Part shown: positions 1 to 5,401 of the stretch, in pieces
Layout of the letters: each line of letters begins with the position of its first letter
Numbering within the stretch: the stretch's first letter is position 1
NCBI GenBank assembly: GCA_029940235.1
Contig: JAOZRI010000117.1
Coordinates: 1 to 6,975, forward strand
Length of the DNA stretch: 6,975 bases
DNA from: Desulfobacula sp.
GTDB lineage: Bacteria > Desulfobacterota > Desulfobacteria > Desulfobacterales > Desulfobacteraceae
Direction of reading: 5' to 3'
Position numbers and translations under genes: made by a program
The notes under the pieces: model-generated
Seen by the model: the letters and a program-made list of their open reading frames with translations, nothing else
The model's database searches: none
What the model was told of the DNA's origin: nothing

Positions 1-586
1 CTGGCAGGTTCCATTTTTTTGCCAGTAATGAGCCAACATAGTCATGGGTCGCATGGAATAACTCCTCTTCCATTTCATAACGTTTCTTGGGAAGATTTGA
101 TCTTAACAGTGGCCACCTGTCAGCTTTGTCAGGCTCAATGGAGAAAAGAACCAACAGACCTAAATCTTGCAACATTCCAGCGGTAAAGGCTTCTTCAATG
201 GGTCCGTTTATCAGATATCCGAGCTGTTTTGCTGCAACTGCTCTTCTAACTGAATCCTCCCAGAAAGTATCAATATCAAATCCTGGGATCTCTTTGTCTG
301 ATAGAACCTCTTTTACTGCAAAACATAAAACCAGATTTCTCAGGCTGTCCATACCCATGGCAATCACAGCATCAGAAATTGTTTTAACCCTGTGACGAAC
401 TCCAAAAAAAGCTGAATTCACAAGCCCGAGAAGCTGTGCTGTTAATACAGGATTTACACAGATCAATTTTGTCAATGTATCCACCTGGGCATCATCCCTG
501 AGAGTATATTGAATCAATTGCATAACCTGCCTATTGGGAACAGGCAGATCTTCAGGTTCAAAATCTCGATAAAATGCGCCAGACAT
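1..586 (-). CDS. HDOD-domain protein, N-terminal part (runs off left edge)
   Basis: Reading leftward from ATG at 586-584, an uninterrupted frame gives 195 residues before the window ends, so the C-terminus is missing. The protein matches the HDOD family, a non-catalytic relative of HD phosphohydrolases used in bacterial signalling. Visible hallmarks are LPVPNRQVMQLIQ (14-26), NPVLTAQLLGLVNSAFFG (45-62), the SLRNLVL stretch (81-87), W109 with S112 and RRA (114-116), and EEAFTAGMLQDLGLLVLF (131-148). In true HD enzymes the last motif reads HD; here it is QD (Q140, D141), as expected for HDOD. A late HDYVGSLLAKKWNLP (181-195) fits the end of the domain. An in-frame stop lies just upstream (595-593), so the start cannot be much earlier, and the ATG lacks its own clear Shine-Dalgarno. 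Whether a GGDEF, kinase or other output domain follows cannot be seen. It is divergent from the Fe-S genes, and no functional link to them is shown. Confidence 0.88.
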   Translation of the reverse strand, partial: MSGAFYRDFEPEDLPVPNRQVMQLIQYTLRDDAQVDTLTKLICVNPVLTAQLLGLVNSAFFGVRHRVKTISDAVIAMGMDSLRNLVLCFAVKEVLSDKEIPGFDIDTFWEDSVRRAVAAKQLGYLINGPIEEAFTAGMLQDLGLLVLFSIEPDKADRWPLLRSNLPKKRYEMEEELFHATHDYVGSLLAKKWNLP

Positions 587-636
587 TAAAATTTACCGAA
601 CAAATAAAATATTTTAACAAGGATATAATAATTCAT
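586..636 (-). CDS. 16-codon leader ORF translationally coupled to the HDOD gene
   Basis: A short frame encodes MNYYILVKIFYLFGKF. Its ATG (636-634) is preceded at ideal distance by AAGGAG (minus strand, 652-647, spacing 10). Its stop TAA (588-586) shares one base with the HDOD start codon, forming TAATG. The HDOD start has no clear ribosome binding site of its own, so ribosomes loaded at the leader and re-initiating at the overlap are the simplest explanation for how the HDOD gene is translated. The peptide is hydrophobic and aromatic, with no recognised family and no run of one amino acid that would suggest attenuation. The role is inferred from arrangement alone; in AT-rich DNA such an ORF could arise by chance, but the good ribosome site plus exact stop-start overlap makes chance less likely. 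Confidence 0.5.
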   Translation of the reverse strand: MNYYILVKIFYLFGKF

Positions 637-772
637 TTTTTAAAATCTCCTTAAAATTTTAATTTCCATGGAACCATTCTTATTGTAACTCAATATTTAA
701 GTCAACTATCTCTTATAAAATTTGGCTCTTTGAAAATTTTCCATAAACTTCTACTCCTGTACGCACCAAAAG

Positions 773-788
773 GTCGCATTTATGCTAC
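773..788. promoter_or_regulatory. Candidate regulator-binding dyad, copy 1
   Basis: The 16 bases GTCGCATTTATGCTAC form an imperfect dyad (GT.GCA-N4-TGC.AC). They match the dyad at 1329-1344 at 12 of 16 positions, including the exact 8-mer GTCGCATT. The site lies about 114 bases upstream of the predicted start of transcription for the IscU-like gene and between two divergent genes, so it could serve either. It is proposed as a site for a shared regulator purely from the repeat; no factor is identified in the window. Confidence 0.4.
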
Positions 789-851
789 ACATTATTCCCA
801 AATATTATATCACTCTTTCCATTACACGCGGTTATCCAATAGAAAATTTGG

Positions 852-880
852 TTCAATTTTAATAGGTTTTATGCTATAGT
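852..880 (+). promoter_or_regulatory. Extended -10 (sigma-70 type) promoter for the IscU-like gene
   Basis: TATAGT (875-880) is preceded by TG at 872-873, making a TGnTATAGT extended -10. A weak -35, TTCAAT (852-857), lies 17 bases upstream. Transcription would begin near 887, giving a leader of about 26 bases before the ATG at 913. No -24/-12 element was found in this gap, so this gene appears to have a housekeeping-type promoter, unlike the operon that follows. Confidence 0.5.
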
Positions 881-912
881 ATCTATTTTTAAAAATGGAA
901 TGTATATAAATT

Positions 913-1308
913 ATGTTAAACAATAGTACAGATTTCTTCCAGGCTCACTCCATTAAATATATAGAGATGGCCTTGAGAACAGATAGAATTGAAAGAGTTA
1001 CTGATCCTGACGGATATGGCAAAAGAACTGGAGATTGCGGAGATACTGTTGAATTTTTCCTGACCTGTAAGAATAACATAATTTTATCTTCTTCTTTTCA
1101 AGTCCAGGGCTGTATGAATACAACAGCCTGCAGTAATACAGTGGCAAAATTTATCCAGAACAAAACCATTGAATCTGCATGGAAAATTTCTCCTGAAAAG
1201 GTGAACAGATTCTTAGAAACCCTTCCAGAAGACCATTTCCACTGCGCCGAACTTGCCGTAGGAGCACTCTATCTTGCCCTTGCAGATTTAGAATCAAAAA
1301 ACAGATAA
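913..1308 (+). CDS. IscU/NifU-N-like iron-sulfur cluster scaffold protein
   Basis: This 131-residue protein resembles the IscU/NifU N-terminal scaffold on which Fe-S clusters are built before transfer to target proteins. The three ligand cysteines of the family can be placed: C42 in GDCGD (with the conserved Asp, D44), C67 in VQGCMNTTACSN, and C111 preceded by H110 in HFHCAELA, matching the IscU His-Cys pair. The final helix AELAVGALYLAL also fits. C52 and C73 are extra cysteines. The chosen start has only a weak GGA upstream (897-899); M19 (967) is an in-frame alternative that would still leave the whole core domain. It stands 198 bases before the sigma-54 operon and has its own promoter. 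Because that operon encodes two Fe-S ATPases and two cofactor-binding proteins, a role as dedicated scaffold for them is a reasonable inference. It is not a standard isc operon member, as no iscS, iscA or hscA is adjacent. Confidence 0.82.
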   Translation: MLNNSTDFFQAHSIKYIEMALRTDRIERVTDPDGYGKRTGDCGDTVEFFLTCKNNIILSSSFQVQGCMNTTACSNTVAKFIQNKTIESAWKISPEKVNRFLETLPEDHFHCAELAVGALYLALADLESKNR

Positions 1309-1328
1309 TAGACAATATGACTCGAATA

Positions 1329-1344
1329 GTCGCATTGTTGCGAT
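1329..1344. promoter_or_regulatory. Candidate enhancer (upstream activator) dyad, copy 2
   Basis: GTCGCATTGTTGCGAT contains the perfect inverted repeat TCGCA-TTGT-TGCGA (1330-1343). Its centre is about 130 bases upstream of the predicted sigma-54 start site, a usual distance for an enhancer. A second small dyad, GACT-N5-AGTC (1319-1331), abuts it. The same motif recurs at 773-788. It could alternatively be a weak hairpin ending the IscU-like transcript, but only a broken T-tract follows. Confidence 0.45.
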
Positions 1345-1381
1345 AGTTTCTTTATCCCCAGACACTTCAAAAGCCTTATCA

Positions 1382-1403
1382 TTATTATAACATTTTGTAA
1401 TAA
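1382..1403. repeat. AT-rich near-palindrome
   Basis: These 22 bases pair at 9 of 11 positions around a centre at 1392/1393 (outer arms TTATTA and TAATAA). The element sits about 74 bases upstream of the predicted sigma-54 start. It may be a protein-binding site or merely reflect AT-rich composition. Confidence 0.3.
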
Positions 1404-1409
1404 CAGGGT

Positions 1410-1422
1410 TATCAAATAATAA
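1410..1422 (+). promoter_or_regulatory. IHF-like binding site
   Basis: TATCAAATAATAA matches the IHF consensus WATCAANNNNTTR at all but one fixed position. It lies between the candidate enhancer and the sigma-54 promoter, where a DNA bend would be needed. The consensus is loose and the region AT-rich, so this is modest evidence. Confidence 0.35.
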
Positions 1423-1440
1423 TAGATTAATATTCCGGCA

Positions 1441-1456
1441 TGGCATATGATTTGCA
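1441..1456 (+). promoter_or_regulatory. Sigma-54 (-24/-12) promoter of the ORP-like operon
   Basis: TGGCATATGATTTGCA matches the sigma-54 consensus TGGCACGN4TTGCW: the -12 element TTGCA is perfect, the -24 element matches 5 of 7, and GG and GC are separated by exactly 10 bases as required. Transcription would start near 1467, leaving a leader of about 40 bases with a strong ribosome binding site before the ATG at 1507. Published work on Desulfovibrio vulgaris reports that its Orange Protein operons depend on sigma-54, which agrees with the genes found downstream here. Confidence 0.78.
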
Positions 1457-1506
1457 GTAACCTATGACTCAGTATATGCAAAAAATTAAAGGAGACAAAA
1501 TAACAG

Positions 1507-1914
1507 ATGACTACTATATTACTGACCAGCAAAGAGAGAAGTATCTTTAAAGAACTTGCTGCTCAATTTTCAGACAATCAAATCATTAGTGAGTGGGTAG
1601 GTTCAGCACAGGAGGCTATTTCTGAGCTTACCGATAAAAAATTTGATCTATTCATCGTCAGCGAAGACCTGCCTGATATGACGGGCAGGCAGCTTATAGA
1701 AGAAGCCCTTTTCAAAAACGCAATGATGAATAGTGTGGTATTAAGTCAATTACCCCATGACAAGTTTCACGAAACCTATGAAGGTTTAGGTGTTCTCATG
1801 CAGCTTTCCTTAAACCCTGAAAAACAGGATGCTCAAAATATTCTTGATTATCTCAACAGGATAGAACAGATACAGCAGCAGATGGGAACCATAAAAGGAG
1901 AATCAAACAGATGA
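1507..1914 (+). CDS. Pseudo-receiver (degenerate response-regulator receiver-like) protein
   Basis: This 135-residue protein has the overall pattern of a CheY-like receiver but lacks its chemistry. The first strand ILLTSKE (4-10) lacks the acidic pair normally following it. The phosphorylation loop FDLFIVSEDLPDMTG (46-60) keeps LPDMTG but has S52 where the aspartate should be. VVLS (77-80) keeps the conserved Ser/Thr, and SLNP (101-104) has N103 where the invariant lysine of the KP motif should be. No DNA-binding or output domain follows; the tail (about 112-135) is a Gln-rich helix. It is the first gene behind the sigma-54 promoter and its TGA overlaps the ATG of the next gene (ATGA). It therefore probably acts as a constitutive protein-interaction module, perhaps on the ATPases or the missing activator; that is inference. 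The fold call rests on pattern only and should be treated as likely, not certain. Confidence 0.65.
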   Translation: MTTILLTSKERSIFKELAAQFSDNQIISEWVGSAQEAISELTDKKFDLFIVSEDLPDMTGRQLIEEALFKNAMMNSVVLSQLPHDKFHETYEGLGVLMQLSLNPEKQDAQNILDYLNRIEQIQQQMGTIKGESNR

Positions 1915-2765
1915 TTATCAGTATTGCAAGCGGCAAGGGAGGGACTGGAAAAACAACTATTTCCACCAATCTTGCCCTCTCTATTAATCAAAAAGTTCAA
2001 CTTCTTGACTGTGATGTTGAAGAACCCAATTGTCACCTTTTTTTAGACCCGGTTATGGAAACTTTAGAACCTGTCATAGCACCGGTACCGCAAATTAATC
2101 TTGAAAAATGTACTTTCTGCAAAAAATGTATGGATATTTGCAGATTTGGGGCAATAGCTGTATTAAAAAAAGATGTCTTGATCTTTGATAATCTTTGCCA
2201 TTCATGTGGTGGATGTTTTGAAATCTGTCCTGAAGATGCCATTATTGAAAAAGAGCGCTCCCTTGGCGAAATTGAACAAGGTACAGCAAGAGAGATACCA
2301 TTTATCCATGGGCGCTTGGATATTGGACAGGTAATGGTTCCGCCTATTATCAAAAAAGTAAGGTCATATACTGATCCTGATATTGTAACTATTATTGATG
2401 CACCCCCTGGAACTTCATGCCCTGTGATTGCTGCAATGAATCATGCTGATTTTATCCTGCTTGTAACAGAACCCACACCGTTTGGCTTGCACGATCTCAA
2501 ACTTGCCGTTGAAACTGTAAAAATCCTTAATATTCCCCATGGCCTTGTTATAAACCGGGCAGACCTTGGCAATGATGAGGTTAAAAAATATGCCATAAAA
2601 GAAAGGATACCCATACTCATGGAGATACCATTTGATAAAAAAATTGCCCAGATTTATTCCAAAGGTGAGATGATTATTGATAAACTTCCTGAGTATAAAG
2701 AAAAATTTCAGATTCTGTTTGACAAGATAGAGCAGCAGGTATTAGCAGGAGGGCAAAGCAAATGA
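1911..2765 (+). CDS. MinD/ParA-family ATPase with inserted 2x[4Fe-4S] ferredoxin domain, first copy
   Basis: This 284-residue cytoplasmic protein belongs to the MinD-superfamily ATPases carrying a ferredoxin insert (COG1149 type), as in Desulfovibrio ORP clusters. It starts with the deviant Walker A GKGGTGKTT (8-16, signature lysine K9). DCDVEEPN (33-40) follows, then two cluster motifs: C67-xx-C70-xx-C73-xxx-C77 and C96-xx-C99-xx-C102-xxx-C106-P. The DAPPG switch II motif (163-167) and the strand FILLVTEPTPFGLHDL (181-196) complete the nucleotide fold. These proteins are thought to couple ATP use to Fe-S or metal-cluster assembly or transfer. It is preceded by AAAGGAG (1894-1900), overlaps the pseudo-receiver gene as ATGA, and overlaps the next ATPase gene the same way, so expression is coupled. 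The family assignment is firm; the exact cluster handled is unknown. Confidence 0.92.
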   Translation: MIISIASGKGGTGKTTISTNLALSINQKVQLLDCDVEEPNCHLFLDPVMETLEPVIAPVPQINLEKCTFCKKCMDICRFGAIAVLKKDVLIFDNLCHSCGGCFEICPEDAIIEKERSLGEIEQGTAREIPFIHGRLDIGQVMVPPIIKKVRSYTDPDIVTIIDAPPGTSCPVIAAMNHADFILLVTEPTPFGLHDLKLAVETVKILNIPHGLVINRADLGNDEVKKYAIKERIPILMEIPFDKKIAQIYSKGEMIIDKLPEYKEKFQILFDKIEQQVLAGGQSK

Positions 2766-3664
2766 AGGAACTGGTTATTTTAAGCGGAAAAGGCGGAACA
2801 GGAAAAACAACCATTACAGCAGCTTTTGCCTCACTTGCCGAGAATATGGTGCTTTGTGATTGTGATGTTGATGCAGCAGATCTTCACCTGATACTCAAGC
2901 CCGATTTTAATACTACTTCAGATTTCAAAGGCGGCAATGAAGCTGTTATTGATCAGGACAAGTGTACCGAATGCGGCAGATGTATTGAAGTATGCCGATT
3001 TGATGCTGTAAACAGTATCTTTCAAGTTGATCCAATTGCGTGTGAAGGATGCGGGGTATGCGTTGATCTATGCCCGGAGCAGGCCATTGATTTTCCTGAA
3101 ACCATATGCGGACAGTGGTATATCTCAGATACAAGGCTTGGTCCCATGGTCCATGCAAGGCTTGGCATTGCCCAGGAAAATTCAGGAAAACTTGTTTCCC
3201 TTGTAAGACAGGAAGCAAAAAAGATAGCCCAGAAAAAAAACTTAACTTTAATCCTTACAGATGGACCACCCGGTGTTGGATGTCCTGTGATTGCATCCAT
3301 TGGTCAGGCAACATCTATTTTAATTATTGCAGAGCCGACTGTGTCAGGCATCCATGACATGGAAAGAGTGGGGCAGCTTTCCAGGCATTTTAATATACCT
3401 GCCATGATCCTGATTAATAAATTTGATCTCAATTTAGATCAAACCAAAAAAATTGAAACCCTGGCACAGAAAACCAATATTAAAATTGTGGGTAAAATTC
3501 CTTTTGATAAGACTTTTACACAAGCCATGATAAAGGCAAAAACTATTTTTGAGTACAACAAAGACTCACAGGCCAGCATTGAAATTAGGCAAATCTGGAA
3601 TAACATTATATCCATGCCCTGGTTTCATTCACCTGTGACAAACAATATAATTCAACATTTATAG
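2762..3664 (+). CDS. MinD/ParA-family ATPase with inserted 2x[4Fe-4S] ferredoxin domain, second copy
   Basis: This 300-residue paralogue of the preceding protein has the same layout: Walker A GKGGTGKTT (9-17), CDCDVDAADLHL (32-43), cluster motifs C68-xx-C71-xx-C74-xxx-C78 and C94-xx-C97-xx-C100-xxx-C104-P, switch II DGPPG (167-171), and ILIIAEPTVSGIHDM (186-200). An extra cysteine lies at 116 and one at 174, the latter matching C170 of the first copy. The two proteins have diverged well beyond a recent duplication, and such pairs sit side by side in other ORP-like clusters, which suggests a heterodimer. The C-terminus extends about 15 residues further than the first copy. The ATG shares ATGA with the stop of the upstream gene. 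The stop TAG overlaps the ribosome binding site of the next gene. Confidence 0.92.
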   Translation: MKELVILSGKGGTGKTTITAAFASLAENMVLCDCDVDAADLHLILKPDFNTTSDFKGGNEAVIDQDKCTECGRCIEVCRFDAVNSIFQVDPIACEGCGVCVDLCPEQAIDFPETICGQWYISDTRLGPMVHARLGIAQENSGKLVSLVRQEAKKIAQKKNLTLILTDGPPGVGCPVIASIGQATSILIIAEPTVSGIHDMERVGQLSRHFNIPAMILINKFDLNLDQTKKIETLAQKTNIKIVGKIPFDKTFTQAMIKAKTIFEYNKDSQASIEIRQIWNNIISMPWFHSPVTNNIIQHL

Positions 3665-3676
3665 GAGAGAAAAATT

Positions 3677-4060
3677 ATGGAAAACGGAAAAATTGCAATC
3701 CCTTCAAATGGAGCGGGCGGACTTGGCGGAACCAGAGCAGGTCATTTTGGTCATTGTGATGTATTTACTCTAATTGACGTAGAAAACGGTGAAATAAAAG
3801 AGGTATCTACCCTTCAAAATCAGGAACATGTCCAGGGCGGATGTATGGTTCCGGTTAACCTTTTATCTGAAAATAGAGTCAATGCACTTATAGTAGGTGG
3901 TATAGGCATGAGGCCTTTGATGGGTTTCAGACAGGTGGGTATTGATGTTTACCATGATGACCAAAGAGCTGAGATAGAACCGGTTGTTAAAGACCTTATT
4001 GCAGGGAAATTGCCACAGATATCAAATGATCAGGTTTGTGGTGGCGGCGGCGGACAATAG
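3677..4060 (+). CDS. NifX/NifB-family (dinitrogenase iron-molybdenum cofactor-type) protein with Gly-rich tail
   Basis: This 127-residue protein belongs to the NifB/NifX/NafY cofactor-binding family (Pfam Nitro_FeMo-Co), which includes the Mo-Cu cluster-binding Orange Protein of Desulfovibrio gigas. The characteristic AGHFGHCDVFTLIDVENG (21-38) has H23, H26 and C27 as possible metal ligands. GGC (54-56) brings C56, and LIVGGIGMRPL (71-81) is the conserved core. The last residues, VCGGGGGQ (120-127), form a glycine-rich tail with C121. It likely carries or inserts a metal-sulfur cluster made or moved by the two ATPases just upstream, from which it is separated by only 12 bases with AGGAGA (3663-3668) as ribosome site. 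No nitrogenase genes are present, so a nitrogenase role is not suggested. Which metal it binds is unknown. Confidence 0.88.
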   Translation: MENGKIAIPSNGAGGLGGTRAGHFGHCDVFTLIDVENGEIKEVSTLQNQEHVQGGCMVPVNLLSENRVNALIVGGIGMRPLMGFRQVGIDVYHDDQRAEIEPVVKDLIAGKLPQISNDQVCGGGGGQ

Positions 4061-4090
4061 ATGTAAGAGATTGTAAAGGAGATTATAAAA

Positions 4091-4450
4091 ATGAAAATAG
4101 CTATTACATCCCAAGGTGACACCCTGGACTCTGAGCTTGATCCAAGATTTGGAAGGGCAGCATATATAATCGTAGTTGATACACAGACACTTGAATTTGA
4201 AGCCTTTGATAATGCAACAAACAAAAATGCTTTTAAAGGTGCCGGCATCCAGGCTGCTGCCATGATCAGTGATAATGATGCCCAGGTTTTATTAACAGGG
4301 TTTTGTGGCCCAAATGCATTTAAAACACTTGAAGCAGCAGGTGTTAAAGTTGCAAATGACCAGACTGGTAAAATAATTGATGTTGTTAAAAAGTTTAACC
4401 AGGGCAATACTGTTTTTGCCGATGGTGCAAACAAGGACGGGCACTGGTAA
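4091..4450 (+). CDS. NifX/NifB-family protein, second paralogue (Orange Protein-like)
   Basis: This 119-residue member of the same cofactor-binding family differs clearly from its neighbour. It has the common MKIAITSQGDTLDSELDPRFG opening (motif DPRFGRA, 17-23), IVVD (27-30), GAGIQAA (50-56) and LLTGFCGPNAF (67-77), with the single cysteine C72. The histidine/cysteine cluster and Gly-rich tail of the first paralogue are absent. This pattern is closest to the plain NifX-like and Orange-Protein-type members, in which the metal cluster is held non-covalently. A good AAAGGAG (4075-4081) lies 9 bases before the ATG, after a 30-base gap. It is the last gene of the operon and is followed at once by a strong terminator. 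Calling it the actual ORP homologue would require sequence comparison; the family call is secure. Confidence 0.88.
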   Translation: MKIAITSQGDTLDSELDPRFGRAAYIIVVDTQTLEFEAFDNATNKNAFKGAGIQAAAMISDNDAQVLLTGFCGPNAFKTLEAAGVKVANDQTGKIIDVVKKFNQGNTVFADGANKDGHW

Positions 4451-4467
4451 AACAAACTATGAGATAT

Positions 4468-4518
4468 TATGATTAACTCACTATTTGCTATACAATATTG
4501 AGTTAATCATATTTTTTT
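4468..4518 (+). terminator. Intrinsic terminator of the ORP-like operon
   Basis: ATGATTAACTCA (4469-4480) pairs perfectly with TGAGTTAATCAT (4499-4510), with four further pairs inside after one mismatch (4482-4485 with 4494-4497). Seven Ts follow at 4512-4518. It begins 18 bases after the last stop codon. It also covers the last codons of the convergent prmC gene; on the minus strand no T-tract follows, so it should stop mainly the rightward transcript, although the stem could still protect the leftward mRNA 3' end. Confidence 0.85.
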
Positions 4519-5367
4519 AATTACAGCCACTCTGTTGTGTCCTGCAAGGTCTTTTATAAATTTAATGGATTTATAATATGAATATTTATTTACAATATTG
4601 ATAAGTCCCTCTTTCTGATCAAATCCCATTTCAAACAGAATTACTCCTCCTGGAGCAAGATAATTATCAGCATTTTTCAATATAATTCTAAAACTGTCAA
4701 GCCCATCCCTACCTCCATCTAAAGCAAGCATTGGTTCAAATTTTCTTATTTCAGGTGCAAGCTGTGCAATATCTTTGGAAGGGATATAGGGCGGATTTGA
4801 AATAATCAAATCAAAACATGATTTTTTATGCAATGCTGCAAACCAGTTTGATACAAAAAAAAGTATCTTGTTTTTTACTATTTTATGGGCATTTTTTTGT
4901 GCAATTTTAAGGGCAGAAAAAGAGAAATCGCTGGCAAAATAATAACTATCTGTTATCTCTTTTGCAATTGAAATGATAATCGCGCCAGAGCCTGTTCCAA
5001 GTTCAAGGATATTGCATGGTCTATTGTTCTGATTTAGTATTGTCAATGCCTGTTCAACGATGGTTTCTGTATCAGGTCTTGGAATTAAGACATCTTTGGT
5101 AACATAAAAATCAGAATCATAAAAACCTTTTTCACCAACAATGTATGCCAGGGGCTGGTGTTCTACTCTTTTTTTAATCAAGATCTTAAAATTTGATAAC
5201 TCTTTCTTGCCAAGGGGGCGATCATGCTGGAGATAAAGATCAAGACGTTTTATATCAAGGGTGTGGGCAAGCAGCAATTCTCCTGTTAATCTTGGACTGT
5301 CAATGGAGTGGCTTTTAAAATATGATTCTGTCCAGGAGAGCAGCTTAATGATTGTCCAGGAATTCAT
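4507..5367 (-). CDS. prmC: Peptide chain release factor N5-glutamine methyltransferase
   Basis: PrmC (HemK) methylates the glutamine of the GGQ motif in release factors using S-adenosylmethionine, which makes termination efficient. At 286 residues it is the usual length. An N-terminal helical domain is followed by LIPRPDTE (94-101), the SAM-binding ELGTGSGAI (122-130), the catalytic NPPYIPS (191-197) that holds the target glutamine, and EPMLALDGGRDGLDSFR (211-227). It lies 81 bases downstream of its substrate gene prfA on the same strand. The start has no clear Shine-Dalgarno and an in-frame stop lies shortly upstream, so low or coupled translation is likely. Its stop codon lies inside the stem of the convergent operon's terminator. 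Confidence 0.96.
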   Translation of the reverse strand: MNSWTIIKLLSWTESYFKSHSIDSPRLTGELLLAHTLDIKRLDLYLQHDRPLGKKELSNFKILIKKRVEHQPLAYIVGEKGFYDSDFYVTKDVLIPRPDTETIVEQALTILNQNNRPCNILELGTGSGAIIISIAKEITDSYYFASDFSFSALKIAQKNAHKIVKNKILFFVSNWFAALHKKSCFDLIISNPPYIPSKDIAQLAPEIRKFEPMLALDGGRDGLDSFRIILKNADNYLAPGGVILFEMGFDQKEGLINIVNKYSYYKSIKFIKDLAGHNRVAVIKKI

Positions 5368-5401
5368 TGTTTCAGCAGGTTACTATTAAAGAGTTTATTT
5401 T

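Larger units (their letters stand above)
587..912. other. Divergent intergenic region between HDOD gene and IscU-like gene
   Basis: This 326-base AT-rich gap carries the leader ORF of the HDOD gene at its left end, a dyad at 773-788 shared with the control region at 1309-1506, and an extended -10 promoter at 852-880 facing right. For the leftward HDOD transcript the best candidate is TTGACT (705-700) with a 17-base spacer and a poor -10, TAAGAA (682-677), which is weak support. No structural RNA, riboswitch-like fold or terminator was recognised. Confidence 0.6.
1309..1506 (+). promoter_or_regulatory. Control region of the ORP-like operon
   Basis: This 198-base gap holds, in order, a dyad (1329-1344), an AT-rich near-palindrome (1382-1403), an IHF-like site (1410-1422), a sigma-54 promoter (1441-1456) and a strong ribosome binding site AAAGGAG (1488-1494, 12 bases before the ATG). 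The order enhancer, bending site, -24/-12 promoter is the classical layout of a sigma-54 promoter driven by an enhancer-binding activator. No such activator gene lies within the window. Confidence 0.6.

Noticed and set aside
87..395. 102-residue plus-strand ORF
   Set aside because: It is the reverse of the HDOD coding sequence, whose minus-strand frame carries clear family motifs.
772..785. GG-N10-GC spacing resembling a second sigma-54 promoter upstream of the IscU-like gene
   Set aside because: Only the GG and GC doublets fit; the -24 side reads AGGTC rather than TGGCA and it lies over 120 bases from the start codon. The dyad interpretation of the same bases is better.
1330..1355. Intrinsic terminator after the IscU-like gene
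   Set aside because: The stem is only 5 base pairs and the following T stretch is broken, while the motif recurs at 773-788 where no gene ends. A binding site is more likely, though not proven.
1269..1532. 87-residue minus-strand ORF across the control region
   Set aside because: It spans the sigma-54 promoter and the ends of two real genes, has no recognisable motif, and its composition is that expected from AT-rich non-coding DNA.
1911..4450. Nitrogenase cofactor (nif) gene cluster
   Set aside because: NifX/NifB-like domains are present, but no nifHDK, nifEN or radical-SAM nifB is seen, and the paired MinD/Fer4 ATPases point to an ORP-like system.
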